Origin: Bartonella sp. MM73XJBT.G
Lineage (GTDB): Bacteria; Pseudomonadota; Alphaproteobacteria; Rhizobiales; Rhizobiaceae
Length of the DNA: 64,000 nt
NCBI RefSeq assembly: GCF_028618435.1
Contig: NZ_JAQISW010000005.1
Coordinates: 97,818 to 161,817, forward strand
Direction: 5' to 3'
Shown here: piece after piece, positions 29,504 to 38,500 of the stretch
Layout of the letters: each line of letters opens with the position of its first letter
Position numbering within the stretch: position 1 is the first letter of the stretch
Position numbers and translations under genes: made by a program
Notes under the pieces: model-generated
Seen by the model: only the letters and a program-made list of their open reading frames with translations
What the model was told of the DNA's origin: nothing
Databases searched by the model: none

Positions 29504-30830
29504 CCGTACCAAACAGAGGATTGCGTTTTATTAAATAACCCACGCGCATATAATTAAAGACAGAAACGATTAAGCTTGCGCCAATCATGCCAAACCAATA
29601 ACCCATAAAGCCATATTCAAAAAAATGTGCCATGAGCGCGCCCCCAAATAAGCCTAGCCCCCAATAGCTTATTGTGACAACAATGGTTGACCAAAACGTA
29701 TCAAGCAAACCCACAAGTATGCCATTGAGCATAGCCCCTAAAATGCCAAAAGCAAAAGACAATAAGACAAACGGAAGCAACTCCCAAGAGAGAATAACAA
29801 CGTGGAGTGAAGAAATATCAAAAATGGTTGTAAGAATGAATTCATAAGAGAAATAAACAAACCCTGATAAAAACAAAACATAAGAGACAGCAAAAACTGT
29901 GATACTCATACGCAACTGTTTTAGAGCCATATGATTCCGATCAGCTTGATACCACGCTGCTATGGTCGTAGCTGCACTGGAAATCCCCAAAGCGACCACA
30001 GAAATCAGCATATCGATACGCATTCCAATCGTATGCGCAGCCAAAGATTCGACCCCAAAAGCTGTAATCATGAAGGCAATGACAGAAGGAAAGCCTTCCG
30101 CAATAAGAATACGGATACCAATGGGAAGTCCTATGAACAGTAATTGTATTATTCGTGCAATTTCTAACTTTGGTCTTAAATAATTAAAGTGAAAGGAACT
30201 AAAAGTAGAATTGCGGGACAGAATTATTGCTACTGCCATAACAATCAAAATACGGATCAAACTACTTGCAATTCCAGCACCAAAGACACCAAATCCGCTT
30301 GCAGGACCTATACCAAAAATAAGCAGCCAAGAGATGAGAAAATTTATAGGGATAGCTGCAAGCATAATCCAAGTTAAGGGCTTGGGATTACCAATTGCTG
30401 ACAGTAATCCACGGCTATTGACATAAAGATAAAAAAACACCACCCCTATAGCAGCGCCACTATTATATTCCTGCGCTATATTGGCAATTGCCTCATCTTG
30501 GCCAAGAAGACATAAAATATTCCTCGTATTGAATAAAATGATTACACTCATCATTCCAATCAAAAGGGAAAGCCATATTCCTTGATCAAACCATGCCTTC
30601 AGTGCATATCTATCTTGTCTGCGAAAACTTTCCGCAAGTTTTGGTGCAACCGCGGTAATAATTCCCAGCCCCAACAACATAACAAAACTAAACATACTCA
30701 GAGCCAACATTGTACCACTCAAGGCTTGAACGCCTAAATGCGCCACAAGTGCTGCATCTGTGAAAGAAATCATCATTTGAGAGATAAACCCTATAGCCAT
30801 TGGCATACCAAGAGAGAGCAATTTCTTCAT
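29499..30830 (-). CDS. MATE family multidrug efflux transporter (NorM-like)
   Basis: About 443 residues from the ATG at 30830 (MKKLLSLGMPMAIGFISQMM); a longer reading frame starts at 30929 but its extra N-terminus is not membrane-protein-like. Twelve hydrophobic segments form two homologous halves. Typical MATE elements are MMISFTDAALVAHLGVQALSG in helix 1-2 and the second-half SVVALGISSAATTIAAWYQA. MATE pumps expel cationic drugs or natural products using H+ or Na+. In this island it may export or protect against a toxic metabolite, but no operon partner shows that. The gene appears intact. Confidence 0.88.
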   Translation of the reverse strand: MKKLLSLGMPMAIGFISQMMISFTDAALVAHLGVQALSGTMLALSMFSFVMLLGLGIITAVAPKLAESFRRQDRYALKAWFDQGIWLSLLIGMMSVIILFNTRNILCLLGQDEAIANIAQEYNSGAAIGVVFFYLYVNSRGLLSAIGNPKPLTWIMLAAIPINFLISWLLIFGIGPASGFGVFGAGIASSLIRILIVMAVAIILSRNSTFSSFHFNYLRPKLEIARIIQLLFIGLPIGIRILIAEGFPSVIAFMITAFGVESLAAHTIGMRIDMLISVVALGISSAATTIAAWYQADRNHMALKQLRMSITVFAVSYVLFLSGFVYFSYEFILTTIFDISSLHVVILSWELLPFVLLSFAFGILGAMLNGILVGLLDTFWSTIVVTISYWGLGLFGGALMAHFFEYGFMGYWFGMIGASLIVSVFNYMRVGYLIKRNPLFGTG

Positions 30831-31039
30831 CACAACAAACATTGTGAAACACCCCTCCATATTGAAGGGCATATTAAGCTCAGATATTTTAAACAAAACA
30901 CATTGATTTTTTTCGTAAAGTCTTTCCATCGCAAGTTTTGCCTAAAGGATGCATAATGAGAACTCATTAAGCTAAGAGGAGATGCCCAGTTCTTAAAGGA
31001 GAAACGCAATGCGCCTTTATTGATTTTTTGGACTTCATG

Positions 31040-31815
31040 CCATGCGTTTTTTTGTACAACATTACGCGCCAAAACAGCTACAATCGTTGATAAAATATCC
31101 TCAGCAAGTATTTGTTCATCTTGCACATCCATTTGCAGTATTTTCAATAAAATTTGGGGGAAAATTTCTTGGTACAAGACTTGATATGCTCCCCCCTAAA
31201 AACGAATTCTTGGCAATAAAGAACTGTTGAAAAACATAAAAAATAAACGAGAAACTCGTCATCCTGTTTGGAGATTTTGTACAACGCAATCACTTCAAAA
31301 TCAAGATGCAGTTCGAAATGATCTGAATATCAAACGCCGTCTTTTAACTGGAGAGAGCATATACCCCTCCTTCAACGAATAGCCCAAAGAGATCTGTGGC
31401 GGTGGACATGAAATTTTTCCATAAAGCTTATGATTTTAGCTGACGAGCATTATGAGTTACTAAAGCATCGTCATTTAATGATAAATTAGAATCAATGTCT
31501 ACAGAAATGCCATTGGACAGCATAATATGCTACCCATAGAATGTGTTTAGTAACGCAAAACTGGACAATTTTATCCCATTGAAAATAAATAATAAATCGA
31601 GAAAAGACCTTTTTAGATAAGAACTCTGCTCATTGAGACAATTCGACTCTTTTGAGCAAAAAATCACGAAAGAAAGGTCTTTGCTCTATTATCATTCATA
31701 TGCAAAAAAAGTCCGAGAAGCACAGGTTCCTTAAGGAAAAAACAAGAGAAATGAGAATAGTTGCACAAAGCTAAATGGTACTGCATGCGTTACATCGGTT
31801 CGAACGTTCTCATTT
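31040..31815. repeat. Long island repeat, copy B (decayed gene plus tRNA-flank-like segment)
   Basis: This ~775-bp block is repeated at 33217-34010. It has three parts. At 31040-31200 and 31375-31530 are fragments of a decayed minus-strand gene of unknown function, with pieces such as MDVQDEQILAEDILSTIVA and LSNGISVDIDSNLSLNDDAL. At 31600-31682 is a palindromic segment (AAAGACCTTT at 31603-31612 and AAAGGTCTTT at 31673-31682). At 31690-31810 is a stretch homologous to the tRNA-His 3' flank, ending in the 31-bp core (31780-31810). The interval also covers the gap from 30831 to 31979, which holds no intact gene. Confidence 0.7.
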
Positions 31816-31979
31816 TTTCAGAAGTAAAATGCGCGCAAACCAACAGGAAATATTAATGTTCTCAGAAAGTGCTGCAAACCGCCCTGAGATCACTGCTAAC
31901 TTTGAAGGCCCGCCAAGCGCCGCTTAAATTGGTCAGCCATTACAGCTAAACAGCGAGACACGCTTAGCATCACCGCGGC

Positions 31980-33116
31980 TCATAACTCTAGGCACCTTGT
32001 TAACATAATCTTTAGTAAAAAAGCCACAATAAGAATAAGGGTAGCGAATAAAGGTATATAGCTGTACGATAAAAACGATCCAACCACCCCCCCCAGTAAG
32101 GCGCCTAATGCACTTCCAAGATAATTACAAGAACCATTAAGCGCTAATACAGCATTACTATGTTGTGGTTGATAGGATAACAAACTATGCTGTTGCGGTG
32201 CCAAAGAAGCCCACCCTGTCATCCCCCAAACAAACAACGGGAAAAATAAAATGCTGTGCAAATATTGCGCGAAATACAACGAAAAAATCGCCATGGCCAT
32301 GAGTGAAAGAAGCGCTAATAATAACAAAGGTGTACCTTTCGTTTTATCAATTAAATAACCGATAGAAAAACTCCCAATAACGCCACCCGCACCCCAAACC
32401 CAAAAAGCAGCAACCATGTCGAGATTAGGAACAGATCTTGCAATAATAGGGATCATATAAGTATATGCGCCTAAGCTCGCAACCGCTGTTAGAAGAGTAA
32501 TAAAAACTGTAATAAAAACTCTTTTATCTGCTAAGACCCGTATTCTCTCTTTTACAGACGCTGGCGCAGCAATTGCAAGCCGTGGCAACCCCCGCCAAAG
32601 CCCAGCAAAAGCTATCATTGAAAATAAAACCACCAACCCAAAGCTGGAACGCCAGCTAAAATAATCGCTAATCAGCAAACCAAGCGGCACGCCTAACACT
32701 GTCCCACAACTCATACCACCAAGTGTCATGCCTAATGCGCGCCCTTTCTTCTCAGCACATACGAGATGCGTAGCAGCGACCATAGCTATAGGAGAAAACA
32801 AACCAGCCCCAAAGCCAGCAATAGCACGAGAGACAAGCAGCATCGGATAGTTGACAGAACACGCGCTTACACCATTAGCAACAAGGAAAACGAACAGTGC
32901 ATAAAGCAGAGTTTTTCTTGCCTCTTTCATTGCAAAAAGCAGAGTAAAAAAAGGGGCAGAAAGCGCGTAACAGAATGTAAAAATTGTCACAGCTTGCCCT
33001 ACCGCGGCTTCACTCAAATCAAAGCTGACGGCAATTTTGGGAAGAAGACCGGCAACAACATAAGCATCCAAACCTAATGCAAACATAGCCAGCGAGATAA
33101 AAAGAATTTTAAACAT
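31980..33116 (-). CDS. MFS efflux transporter, DHA1 type (AraJ/YdhP-like)
   Basis: 378 residues, twelve predicted spans. N-terminal YVVAGLLPKIAVSFDLSEAAVGQAVTIF and loop motif RKTLLYALFVFLVANGVSA, followed by AIAGFGAGLFSPIAMVAATHL (the antiporter motif C region), are characteristic of the AraJ/YdhP/NepI-type drug:H+ antiporters. It would pump a small molecule out of the cell. It is intact and monocistronic, placed between the two long repeats, so it may be cargo carried with them. Confidence 0.85.
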   Translation of the reverse strand: MFKILFISLAMFALGLDAYVVAGLLPKIAVSFDLSEAAVGQAVTIFTFCYALSAPFFTLLFAMKEARKTLLYALFVFLVANGVSACSVNYPMLLVSRAIAGFGAGLFSPIAMVAATHLVCAEKKGRALGMTLGGMSCGTVLGVPLGLLISDYFSWRSSFGLVVLFSMIAFAGLWRGLPRLAIAAPASVKERIRVLADKRVFITVFITLLTAVASLGAYTYMIPIIARSVPNLDMVAAFWVWGAGGVIGSFSIGYLIDKTKGTPLLLLALLSLMAMAIFSLYFAQYLHSILFFPLFVWGMTGWASLAPQQHSLLSYQPQHSNAVLALNGSCNYLGSALGALLGGVVGSFLSYSYIPLFATLILIVAFLLKIMLTRCLEL

Positions 33117-33216
33117 GGCAACCTTCTGACCTAAGAATTATGGTAATCAACAACCCTTTTTTGTCCCTTCACTGAAAAAATAGGCGCCCTGTAACGACCT
33201 GAATGACTATTTATGT

Positions 33217-34010
33217 CATTGAGCATTTTTTGTACAATATGATGCCCACAAGCAGTTACAATCGTTGATAAAATATCCTCAGCAAGTATTTGTTCATCTT
33301 GCACATCCATTTGCATTATTTTTAATAAAATTTTTTGGAAAATTTCTTGGTACAAGACTTGATACGCTGCCCCCCCCCCCAAAAAAAACAAATTCTTGGC
33401 AATAAAGAACTGTTGAAAAACATAAAAAATAAACGAGGAACTCGTCATCCTGTTTGGAGATTTTGTACAACGCAATCACTTCAAAATCAAGATGCAGTTC
33501 GAAATGATCTGAATATCAAACGCCGTCTTTTAACTGGAGAGAACGTACACTTCTCCTTCAACGGATAGCCCAAAGAGATCTTTGGCGGTGGATATGAAAT
33601 TTTTCCATAAAGCTTGTGATTTTAGCTGACGATCTTTATGAGTTACTAAGGCATCGTCATTTAATGACAAATTAGAATCAATGTTTACAGAAATGCCATT
33701 GGACAATATATACATGCTACCCATAGAATGTGTTTACTAACGTAAAACTGGACAATTTTATCCAATTGAAAATAAATAATAAATCGAGAAAAGATCTTTT
33801 TAGATAAGAATTCTTCTCATTGAGATAGTTCGGCTCTTTTGAGCAAAAAAATCACGAAAGAAAGGTCTTTGCTCTATTATCATTCATACGCAAAAAGGTC
33901 CGAGAAGCACAGGTTTCTTAAGCAAAAAACAAGAGAAATGAGAATGAGAACAGTTGTAAAAATGAAAATAGTACTGCACATGATACATCGGTGCTCACTT
34001 TCTACTCGTA
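33217..34010. repeat. Long island repeat, copy C, with C11A8 homopolymer
   Basis: This is the second copy of the 31040-31815 block. Its gene fragments are longer: a minus-strand frame 33724-33530 begins near LSNGISVNIDSNLSLNDDAL and 33475-33131 ends IFSVKGQKRVVDYHNS. A run of 11 C followed by 8 A occurs at 33370-33388, where copy B has six C. The palindrome and tRNA-flank-like segment lie at about 33783-33970, the 31-bp core at 33973-34003. I do not recognise the decayed gene. Confidence 0.7.
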
Positions 34011-34289
34011 CAAAAGATCGACGAATCAAATTAAATATGTTTTGCAAATAAGCACGAACATTTTGCACCGCACTAGGTTTTATACAACTGCAGAAAATCT
34101 CCTTTATTCGACAGCAACTATCGCAGTCTCCCTAAAATGACCACGCTTTGGAATAACCACCTACCAAGCTATCCACTCGCAACTAAAGATTCACCATCAA
34201 CCAGAAAGCACTTTATGACTAGACATGCTCCAACAAAGCACAATACCTAATAAGCAAAGCGATAAGCGCCATACGAATCGTCATTTTCT

Positions 34290-35160
34290 TCAAAAAATGA
34301 TAATTTGAGACCGCGTTTGAATCCAATCTGACGCATTCATTATATCATAGCTCCCACATGCCGGCAGCATAAATTTGTCATCTAAGGATAAATCTAATGG
34401 GATAGACATATTTCTTACAAGAATACTATGCTCATAACAATTTGAACCAACGGCATCCGTTAAACTCAATTCACCGCTCATATCTCGAAAAGACAAAATT
34501 TGCGGCACTCTATTCTCGTAATACTGTGCAGATCGAGCACACGTCCCCAGAGCCAAGATTGTTATTAAGTCCGTACCCTTCCACTCTTTTATAGAGCTCA
34601 TATTTGAAAATAAATAACCATAATCTTCAGATATAACACGCCTAGGTTCAATAATTACCGTAAGCTTATGTAAATCACAACGCAATTGTGACAACGCCTC
34701 ATAAACTTTACGAGGGTATTCGTCATTGACCCTCACGGCATTGCAGAACGCTGTGGAAGTCAGATATCCCCGCCTAGACCGATAAAACTTATCTGATCCT
34801 TCAATGCGTAAATATCCTTTCCAGCCTTAGTTAAGGTGGATACTCTTAAACTCAGTCGAATTCAAATTAGAGCCCACATGCAAATGCACCCCATTAAACC
34901 TACTCCTATTGGATTCTAGCGAAGATAATGCGGCATGTAACTCCACCGCAGTCATACCAAAATGCAATCTCTCCTCGTTTGCCAGTACATGGCACAATCT
35001 CAATGAGATTTTAGGCAATATGTCAAAATGGCAGGCAAGAGCGATAATGTCATGTAATTCGATAATATTATCACACTGGACATTTATATGTTTTCTAATA
35101 GATAATTCTATCTCTTCTCGAAGTTTTATAGGAATATTAAAAATATATCTTTACCTTTAA
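34290..35160 (-). pseudogene. Decayed MccE-like PLP decarboxylase (no acetyltransferase domain left)
   Basis: Minus-strand fragments align with the decarboxylase half of the 18.9-kb fusion gene: ERLHFGMTAVELHAALSS then FNGVHLHVGSNLNS (35018-34827) match SRFGVTVEEF and GFHLHIDAN; PRRVISEDYGYLFS (34736-34290) matches GRYISEDHGYAVG; and PACGSYDIMNASDWIQT matches GCGSYDLQTAHEW. The N-terminal part up to about 35160 is more eroded, and no GNAT domain follows. It is divergent from the radical SAM cassette and may once have served it or a second microcin-C-like cluster. Function is now lost. Confidence 0.7.
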
Positions 35161-35460
35161 AAACATCTTTTTGCGCTAATGATATTTCATGATCAGACGC
35201 AAATCCCAAGTCCCAGCAACATAACAATGATGCCCCGCACATCCATTAAAAGACCCTGCTTTTTCTCGCTCTAGGCATTCATAGCCTGACCACGTAAAAC
35301 AGGGTACCAATTACAATATCAGACCATAAGATTGCAAGAGAACGTTCTTTTATAAAGAGACATTTTTTTATCTTACATTGCCTCTTAAACAAGCTAGCCT
35401 GTTCATATAATAAGTTATATGTATAATACATATATAATTTCTACAAAAGGAGGATTCATT
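35161..35460. other. Intergenic region with promoter-like sequence before the radical SAM cassette
   Basis: About 300 bp. On the minus strand a short stretch reads GCAGHHCYVAGTWDLRL and may be a gene scrap. Near the right end are two TATAAT-like boxes (35406-35411 and 35422-35427), an extended palindrome at 35416-35434, and the AAAGGAGG ribosome binding site at 35446-35453. Confidence 0.4.
35416..35434. promoter_or_regulatory. Perfect 9-bp inverted repeat, operator candidate
   Basis: TATATGTAT-A-ATACATATA is a perfect palindrome with a 1-nt centre, 27 bp before the seven-codon ORF and overlapping a TATAAT-like -10 box (35422-35427). Its position would let a repressor block initiation. No regulator gene is adjacent, so the binding protein is unknown. 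Confidence 0.5.
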
Positions 35461-35484
35461 ATGTTCCGTGAAAATCTTTGGTAA
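35461..35484 (+). CDS. Seven-codon ORF (MFRENLW) with strong ribosome binding site
   Basis: AAAGGAGG (35446-35453) lies 7 nt before ATG; the ORF reads MFRENLW then TAA. It is the first ORF of the radical SAM/MFS cassette, and the gap to the next gene holds alternative hairpins. The layout (tiny ORF, hairpin, biosynthetic enzyme, MFS exporter) copies mccA-mccB-mccC of microcin C, whose precursor is also a heptapeptide, but here the C-terminal residue is Trp instead of Asn and no MccB-like gene is visible. It could be a precursor peptide or a regulatory leader peptide. Confidence 0.45.
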   Translation: MFRENLW

Positions 35485-35490
35485 TACACT

Positions 35491-35516
35491 CGGGTGATTG
35501 GATCACCAGTCGCCCG
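35491..35516 (+). promoter_or_regulatory. Two mutually exclusive hairpins between the tiny ORF and the radical SAM gene
   Basis: GGTGAT (35493-35498) pairs with ATCACC (35502-35507) around a TGG loop. Alternatively CGGGTGA (35491-35497) pairs with TCGCCCG (35510-35516) with one G-U pair. The two structures share the left arm and cannot form together, which is the logic of an attenuator. There is no following T-run, so a plain intrinsic terminator is unlikely. The first arm begins 6 nt after the ORF stop codon, within reach of a terminating ribosome. Confidence 0.45.
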
Positions 35517-35558
35517 TCAATAGTACAGTGCAAGTTAAGAAATTGGGGGAGGTAGGTT

Positions 35559-37013
35559 ATGCAACTCGTGGATCATCCTTTTGTGAAATTCGATCAACTC
35601 AAGCCGATTTACAACTTCACATATCCGTTATTTCGCACTATTTCAAATGAATTTTACGATTACCTAGACTTTAATAAACTAGCGCAAAGTAAGCAGATTC
35701 CACAAGCACGTACCATTTCTCTTTATTTGCATATTCCCTTTTGCACAACCATCTGTTCCTTCTGTCCCTTTCAGAAAGGAGCCTACAAGCACGTTAAGCA
35801 AATCGAAGCTTATATGTCCGCGCTTACTACAGAGATCAGAACCAAAGGAAATTTCATTCGCTCGCTTAGAGGTCCCATCCGTAGCATCTATATAGGGGGC
35901 GGCACATCCTCGCTCTTGTCCGCAGATAATATCCGACACATCGGAAAAGTATTGCATGACGAATTTGAGCTCTCTTCCTTAGCCGAGTTTACACTGGAAA
36001 GCGAACCGAAAAGCGTCACACGTGATAAACTTTATGCTGCCCGTGAGATCGGCGTTAACCGGATCAGCTTCGGTGTACAGAGTTTCATTGAGCGTTTCCG
36101 ATCATTGTTTAACCTCACCTCAACACGTGAACAAATCAAAAATACCGTGGCTTGGTCACAAGAGATAATTGGACATGTCGGTTTCGACATACTATATGGT
36201 ATGCACAGCCAGCGAGCCGAAGAACTATTATACGATTTGAAGCAAGCCAGCGAGCTTCACCCTGAAACCATCAACCTCTATGCAATCAACAATCTGGCTA
36301 TCACGTCGCAACTGCATAAGTCTTACGCACAAAAAGGGCTAAAGCCATCCAGCCTACAACATAGACAGATGCTTCGCTTATTTAGCGACATCGTTATGCG
36401 CAGCTGCGGCTATGCGCCGTGTAATGGGCATTCCTATATCAAAATTGCCAATAACACTCCTCTAACGCTCGCTAAAACGAGTTCAGCTAATTATTTCCGC
36501 TATCACAAATATTTGCATGGTTATCATGACGATTATGTGGTTGGCTTCGGGGCGTCAGCAATGTCGATTCTCGGCTCACTCGTCACACGAGCCAATCCCA
36601 GTCGAAGCGGATACATTACCGACATACAACTTAAAGGCAAATCCAAACTATACTACAATTGGGTATCAGCGGAGCAACAAGCCTCCAAGGCTTTGTGTAT
36701 GCGGCTACCTTATAACGGCTATGCCAACAAAGAAAGAATTGACTGGACCGCACTCCCCTCTTTTGTATACAATAACCTACAACAGCTCATAGACGCAGGT
36801 CTCATCGCAGAAAGTGATAACGATCTCCAGCTGACTCAGCTTGGTTGGCAATGGTATTCCAACCTCATGTATTTTCTTCTACCTCAAGCAGATAGGAATA
36901 TCTTGGACGGCTATGTCGCAAACATGCTGAATACAACCGCCGTACTTGATGGACCAGCGGAAACCTGTGTGGCATCTCAAGGAGAAAAGAATGTTCACGC
37001 TTTTTGCCAATAG
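35559..37013 (+). CDS. HemN/HemW-like radical SAM enzyme, natural-product type
   Basis: 484 residues, ATG after GGGGGAGG. The radical SAM cluster motif is HIPFCTTICSFC (Cys-62, Cys-66, Cys-69), the CX3CX2C form, followed by the SAM-binding IYIGGGTSSLL near 111-120 and by FGVQSF near 180. A C-terminal winged-helix-like HemN region follows. True HemN makes protoporphyrinogen; HemN-like enzymes in biosynthetic clusters are class C methyltransferases or cyclopropanases. The company of an overlapping exporter gene and the lack of heme genes point to the second kind. Codon use is richer in G+C than its neighbours, suggesting recent transfer. Substrate unknown. Confidence 0.8.
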   Translation: MQLVDHPFVKFDQLKPIYNFTYPLFRTISNEFYDYLDFNKLAQSKQIPQARTISLYLHIPFCTTICSFCPFQKGAYKHVKQIEAYMSALTTEIRTKGNFIRSLRGPIRSIYIGGGTSSLLSADNIRHIGKVLHDEFELSSLAEFTLESEPKSVTRDKLYAAREIGVNRISFGVQSFIERFRSLFNLTSTREQIKNTVAWSQEIIGHVGFDILYGMHSQRAEELLYDLKQASELHPETINLYAINNLAITSQLHKSYAQKGLKPSSLQHRQMLRLFSDIVMRSCGYAPCNGHSYIKIANNTPLTLAKTSSANYFRYHKYLHGYHDDYVVGFGASAMSILGSLVTRANPSRSGYITDIQLKGKSKLYYNWVSAEQQASKALCMRLPYNGYANKERIDWTALPSFVYNNLQQLIDAGLIAESDNDLQLTQLGWQWYSNLMYFLLPQADRNILDGYVANMLNTTAVLDGPAETCVASQGEKNVHAFCQ

Positions 37014-38211
37014 GAACATACGCTATTTTTGCCTAACCGTTAGTCTACTCGCCTTACTCAGCGGTGCTTTGCGCACTGCCATCCCGCTATTAGCAAGACA
37101 ATCTGGATATGGCGTAGTCGGAGTAAGTTGGGCGCAAGGCCTCTTCTCATTAGCGTGGCCAATTTTCGGCATCCTTGCAGGCGTTTTACTTGATTGCTGC
37201 GACAAAATAAAACTTGCCACCTCGGCTCTCCTCATCTTCATGCTACTGCATATTATCCTGTTCGTACTGCTTATGATACAGATTGCTCCAGCCGAACAAA
37301 TTTTCTTCTATGCAACCATTGCTGGATTCATCGTCGTTTCTGCCGAAGCTTACATCATGACAATTCCACCACTTATCATGGAAGGAGAACGATTGATGAC
37401 CTTCTACTCAATTGTCTTGTTTTTAGATTTCGGTGTCTCCTATTTTCTTGCCCCAATCATAACAAGTAGTATTTTAGCGCATAGCACATTGCTATTTTTC
37501 GGCCTGTTAATCGTGCTTTTTATCACGTTGATTTTTACCGCTCGCCGTGCTGTTCCGACATCGCCAGCACTTGATAAAGAAAACATCTCTTTCCGTTATA
37601 TCATTGCCGGCTTTCGTTTCATTTTTTCAAATCGGCATATCAGCTCCCTTACATTACTCACATTCTTTCTATCGGTGGTATTTGGAGCATTCCTAACCTC
37701 GTTCATCTTCTTCATTACCGACGGTCGGTATTTGGGCCTACATAGCAGCCAATATGGCGTGATGTTTGCAGCCTACGCGCTTGGTACAATGGCAGGTGCC
37801 CTCTTTGCGCCGCGTATACGCTATGCACCGGTACGCCTAGCTGTTCTCACTGACAGCTTAGGAACGGTTGCCTTGCTGCTGATTCCTGCCTTTTCAAAAA
37901 GTGTTCTCGTCGTATGGGGCGTTACCTTTATCGCTGGCGTTGGAGCAAGCTTATGGTTTATTGGTGTTACCGCCTTCAGGCAGCGTCTCACACCAAAGCA
38001 ACTTCTCGGGCGAGCTAATTCTGCTTTTCGGGTGATAGGCTATGCTGGAATGCCGGTCGGAAGCTTTTTGGTTGGCGTCCTTGGTTCTTTTATATCATTG
38101 CAATTTGCTGCAGCCTTTATCGCTGGTCTCTTATTGGTGGCTATCGCGATAACGCTTCCATTTCTTTGGCAGGCTGATTATATAGACACACCCAACCCTG
38201 CCACAAGGTAA
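36991..38211 (+). CDS. MFS exporter coupled to the radical SAM gene
   Basis: 406 residues from the ATG at 36991, which follows AAGGAG with a 6-nt gap and overlaps the end of the radical SAM gene by 23 bp, so the two are translationally coupled. Twelve spans; the layout and motifs such as YGVMFAAYALGTMAGALFAP in the second half and QRLTPKQLLGRANSAFRV near the C-terminus resemble the EntS/macrolide-efflux (Mef) branch, which exports siderophores or antibiotics. It likely exports the product of the radical SAM enzyme. Base composition matches its partner. Intact. Confidence 0.85.
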   Translation: MFTLFANRNIRYFCLTVSLLALLSGALRTAIPLLARQSGYGVVGVSWAQGLFSLAWPIFGILAGVLLDCCDKIKLATSALLIFMLLHIILFVLLMIQIAPAEQIFFYATIAGFIVVSAEAYIMTIPPLIMEGERLMTFYSIVLFLDFGVSYFLAPIITSSILAHSTLLFFGLLIVLFITLIFTARRAVPTSPALDKENISFRYIIAGFRFIFSNRHISSLTLLTFFLSVVFGAFLTSFIFFITDGRYLGLHSSQYGVMFAAYALGTMAGALFAPRIRYAPVRLAVLTDSLGTVALLLIPAFSKSVLVVWGVTFIAGVGASLWFIGVTAFRQRLTPKQLLGRANSAFRVIGYAGMPVGSFLVGVLGSFISLQFAAAFIAGLLLVAIAITLPFLWQADYIDTPNPATR

Positions 38212-38224
38212 CAGCTGCTTTTTA

Positions 38225-38500
38225 AAAAAGACAGGGTCGGAAAAGGCACACATACCCTATTACGCAATCAATTGATCTGTTCTTTGGACGAGGAAATCAT
38301 CACCATAATGGCTGATAGAGCTAAGGAGCACTATGGAAGCAGTGAAACAAGCACTAAAGGCAAAATAGCCCCTTTACGTTGATTGGGCGATGATCTCAAC
38401 GCCCCTAATGAAGGCTGCAGAGAGCTTATAGCATACGGAGCGCAATTCTTAACTAAAAACTCCGCCCTAGCAATGCCCACTTATACCCCAGTTAATCCAT
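38225..38500 (+). pseudogene. Unidentified gene remnant after the exporter
   Basis: One plus-strand frame reads protein-like sequence (EEIITIMADRAKEHYGSSE, then a TGA, then LGDDLNAPNEGCRELIAYGA) for about 90 residues with one internal stop and no clear start. I recognise no family. It ends where the second mod/DUF4391 scrap begins. It may be the tail of a third gene of the radical SAM cassette. Confidence 0.25.

Noticed and set aside
31603..31682. Considered whether the palindromic repeats are a CRISPR array or IS ends
   Set aside because: There are only three or four diverged copies kilobases apart with no regular spacers, and no transposase frame between arms.
33839..34051. 70-codon plus-strand frame within repeat copy C
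   Set aside because: It lies in the palindromic/tRNA-flank segment; the reading frame is not kept in copies B and D.
35461..35484. Calling MFRENLW a true MccA
   Set aside because: The C-terminal residue is Trp instead of Asn and no MccB-like adenylyltransferase is present, so only the layout is similar.
35559..37013. Annotation of the radical SAM gene as coproporphyrinogen III oxidase (hemN)
   Set aside because: The general fold fits, but context (tiny ORF, exporter overlap, foreign composition) and lack of heme genes argue for a HemN-like enzyme of another pathway.
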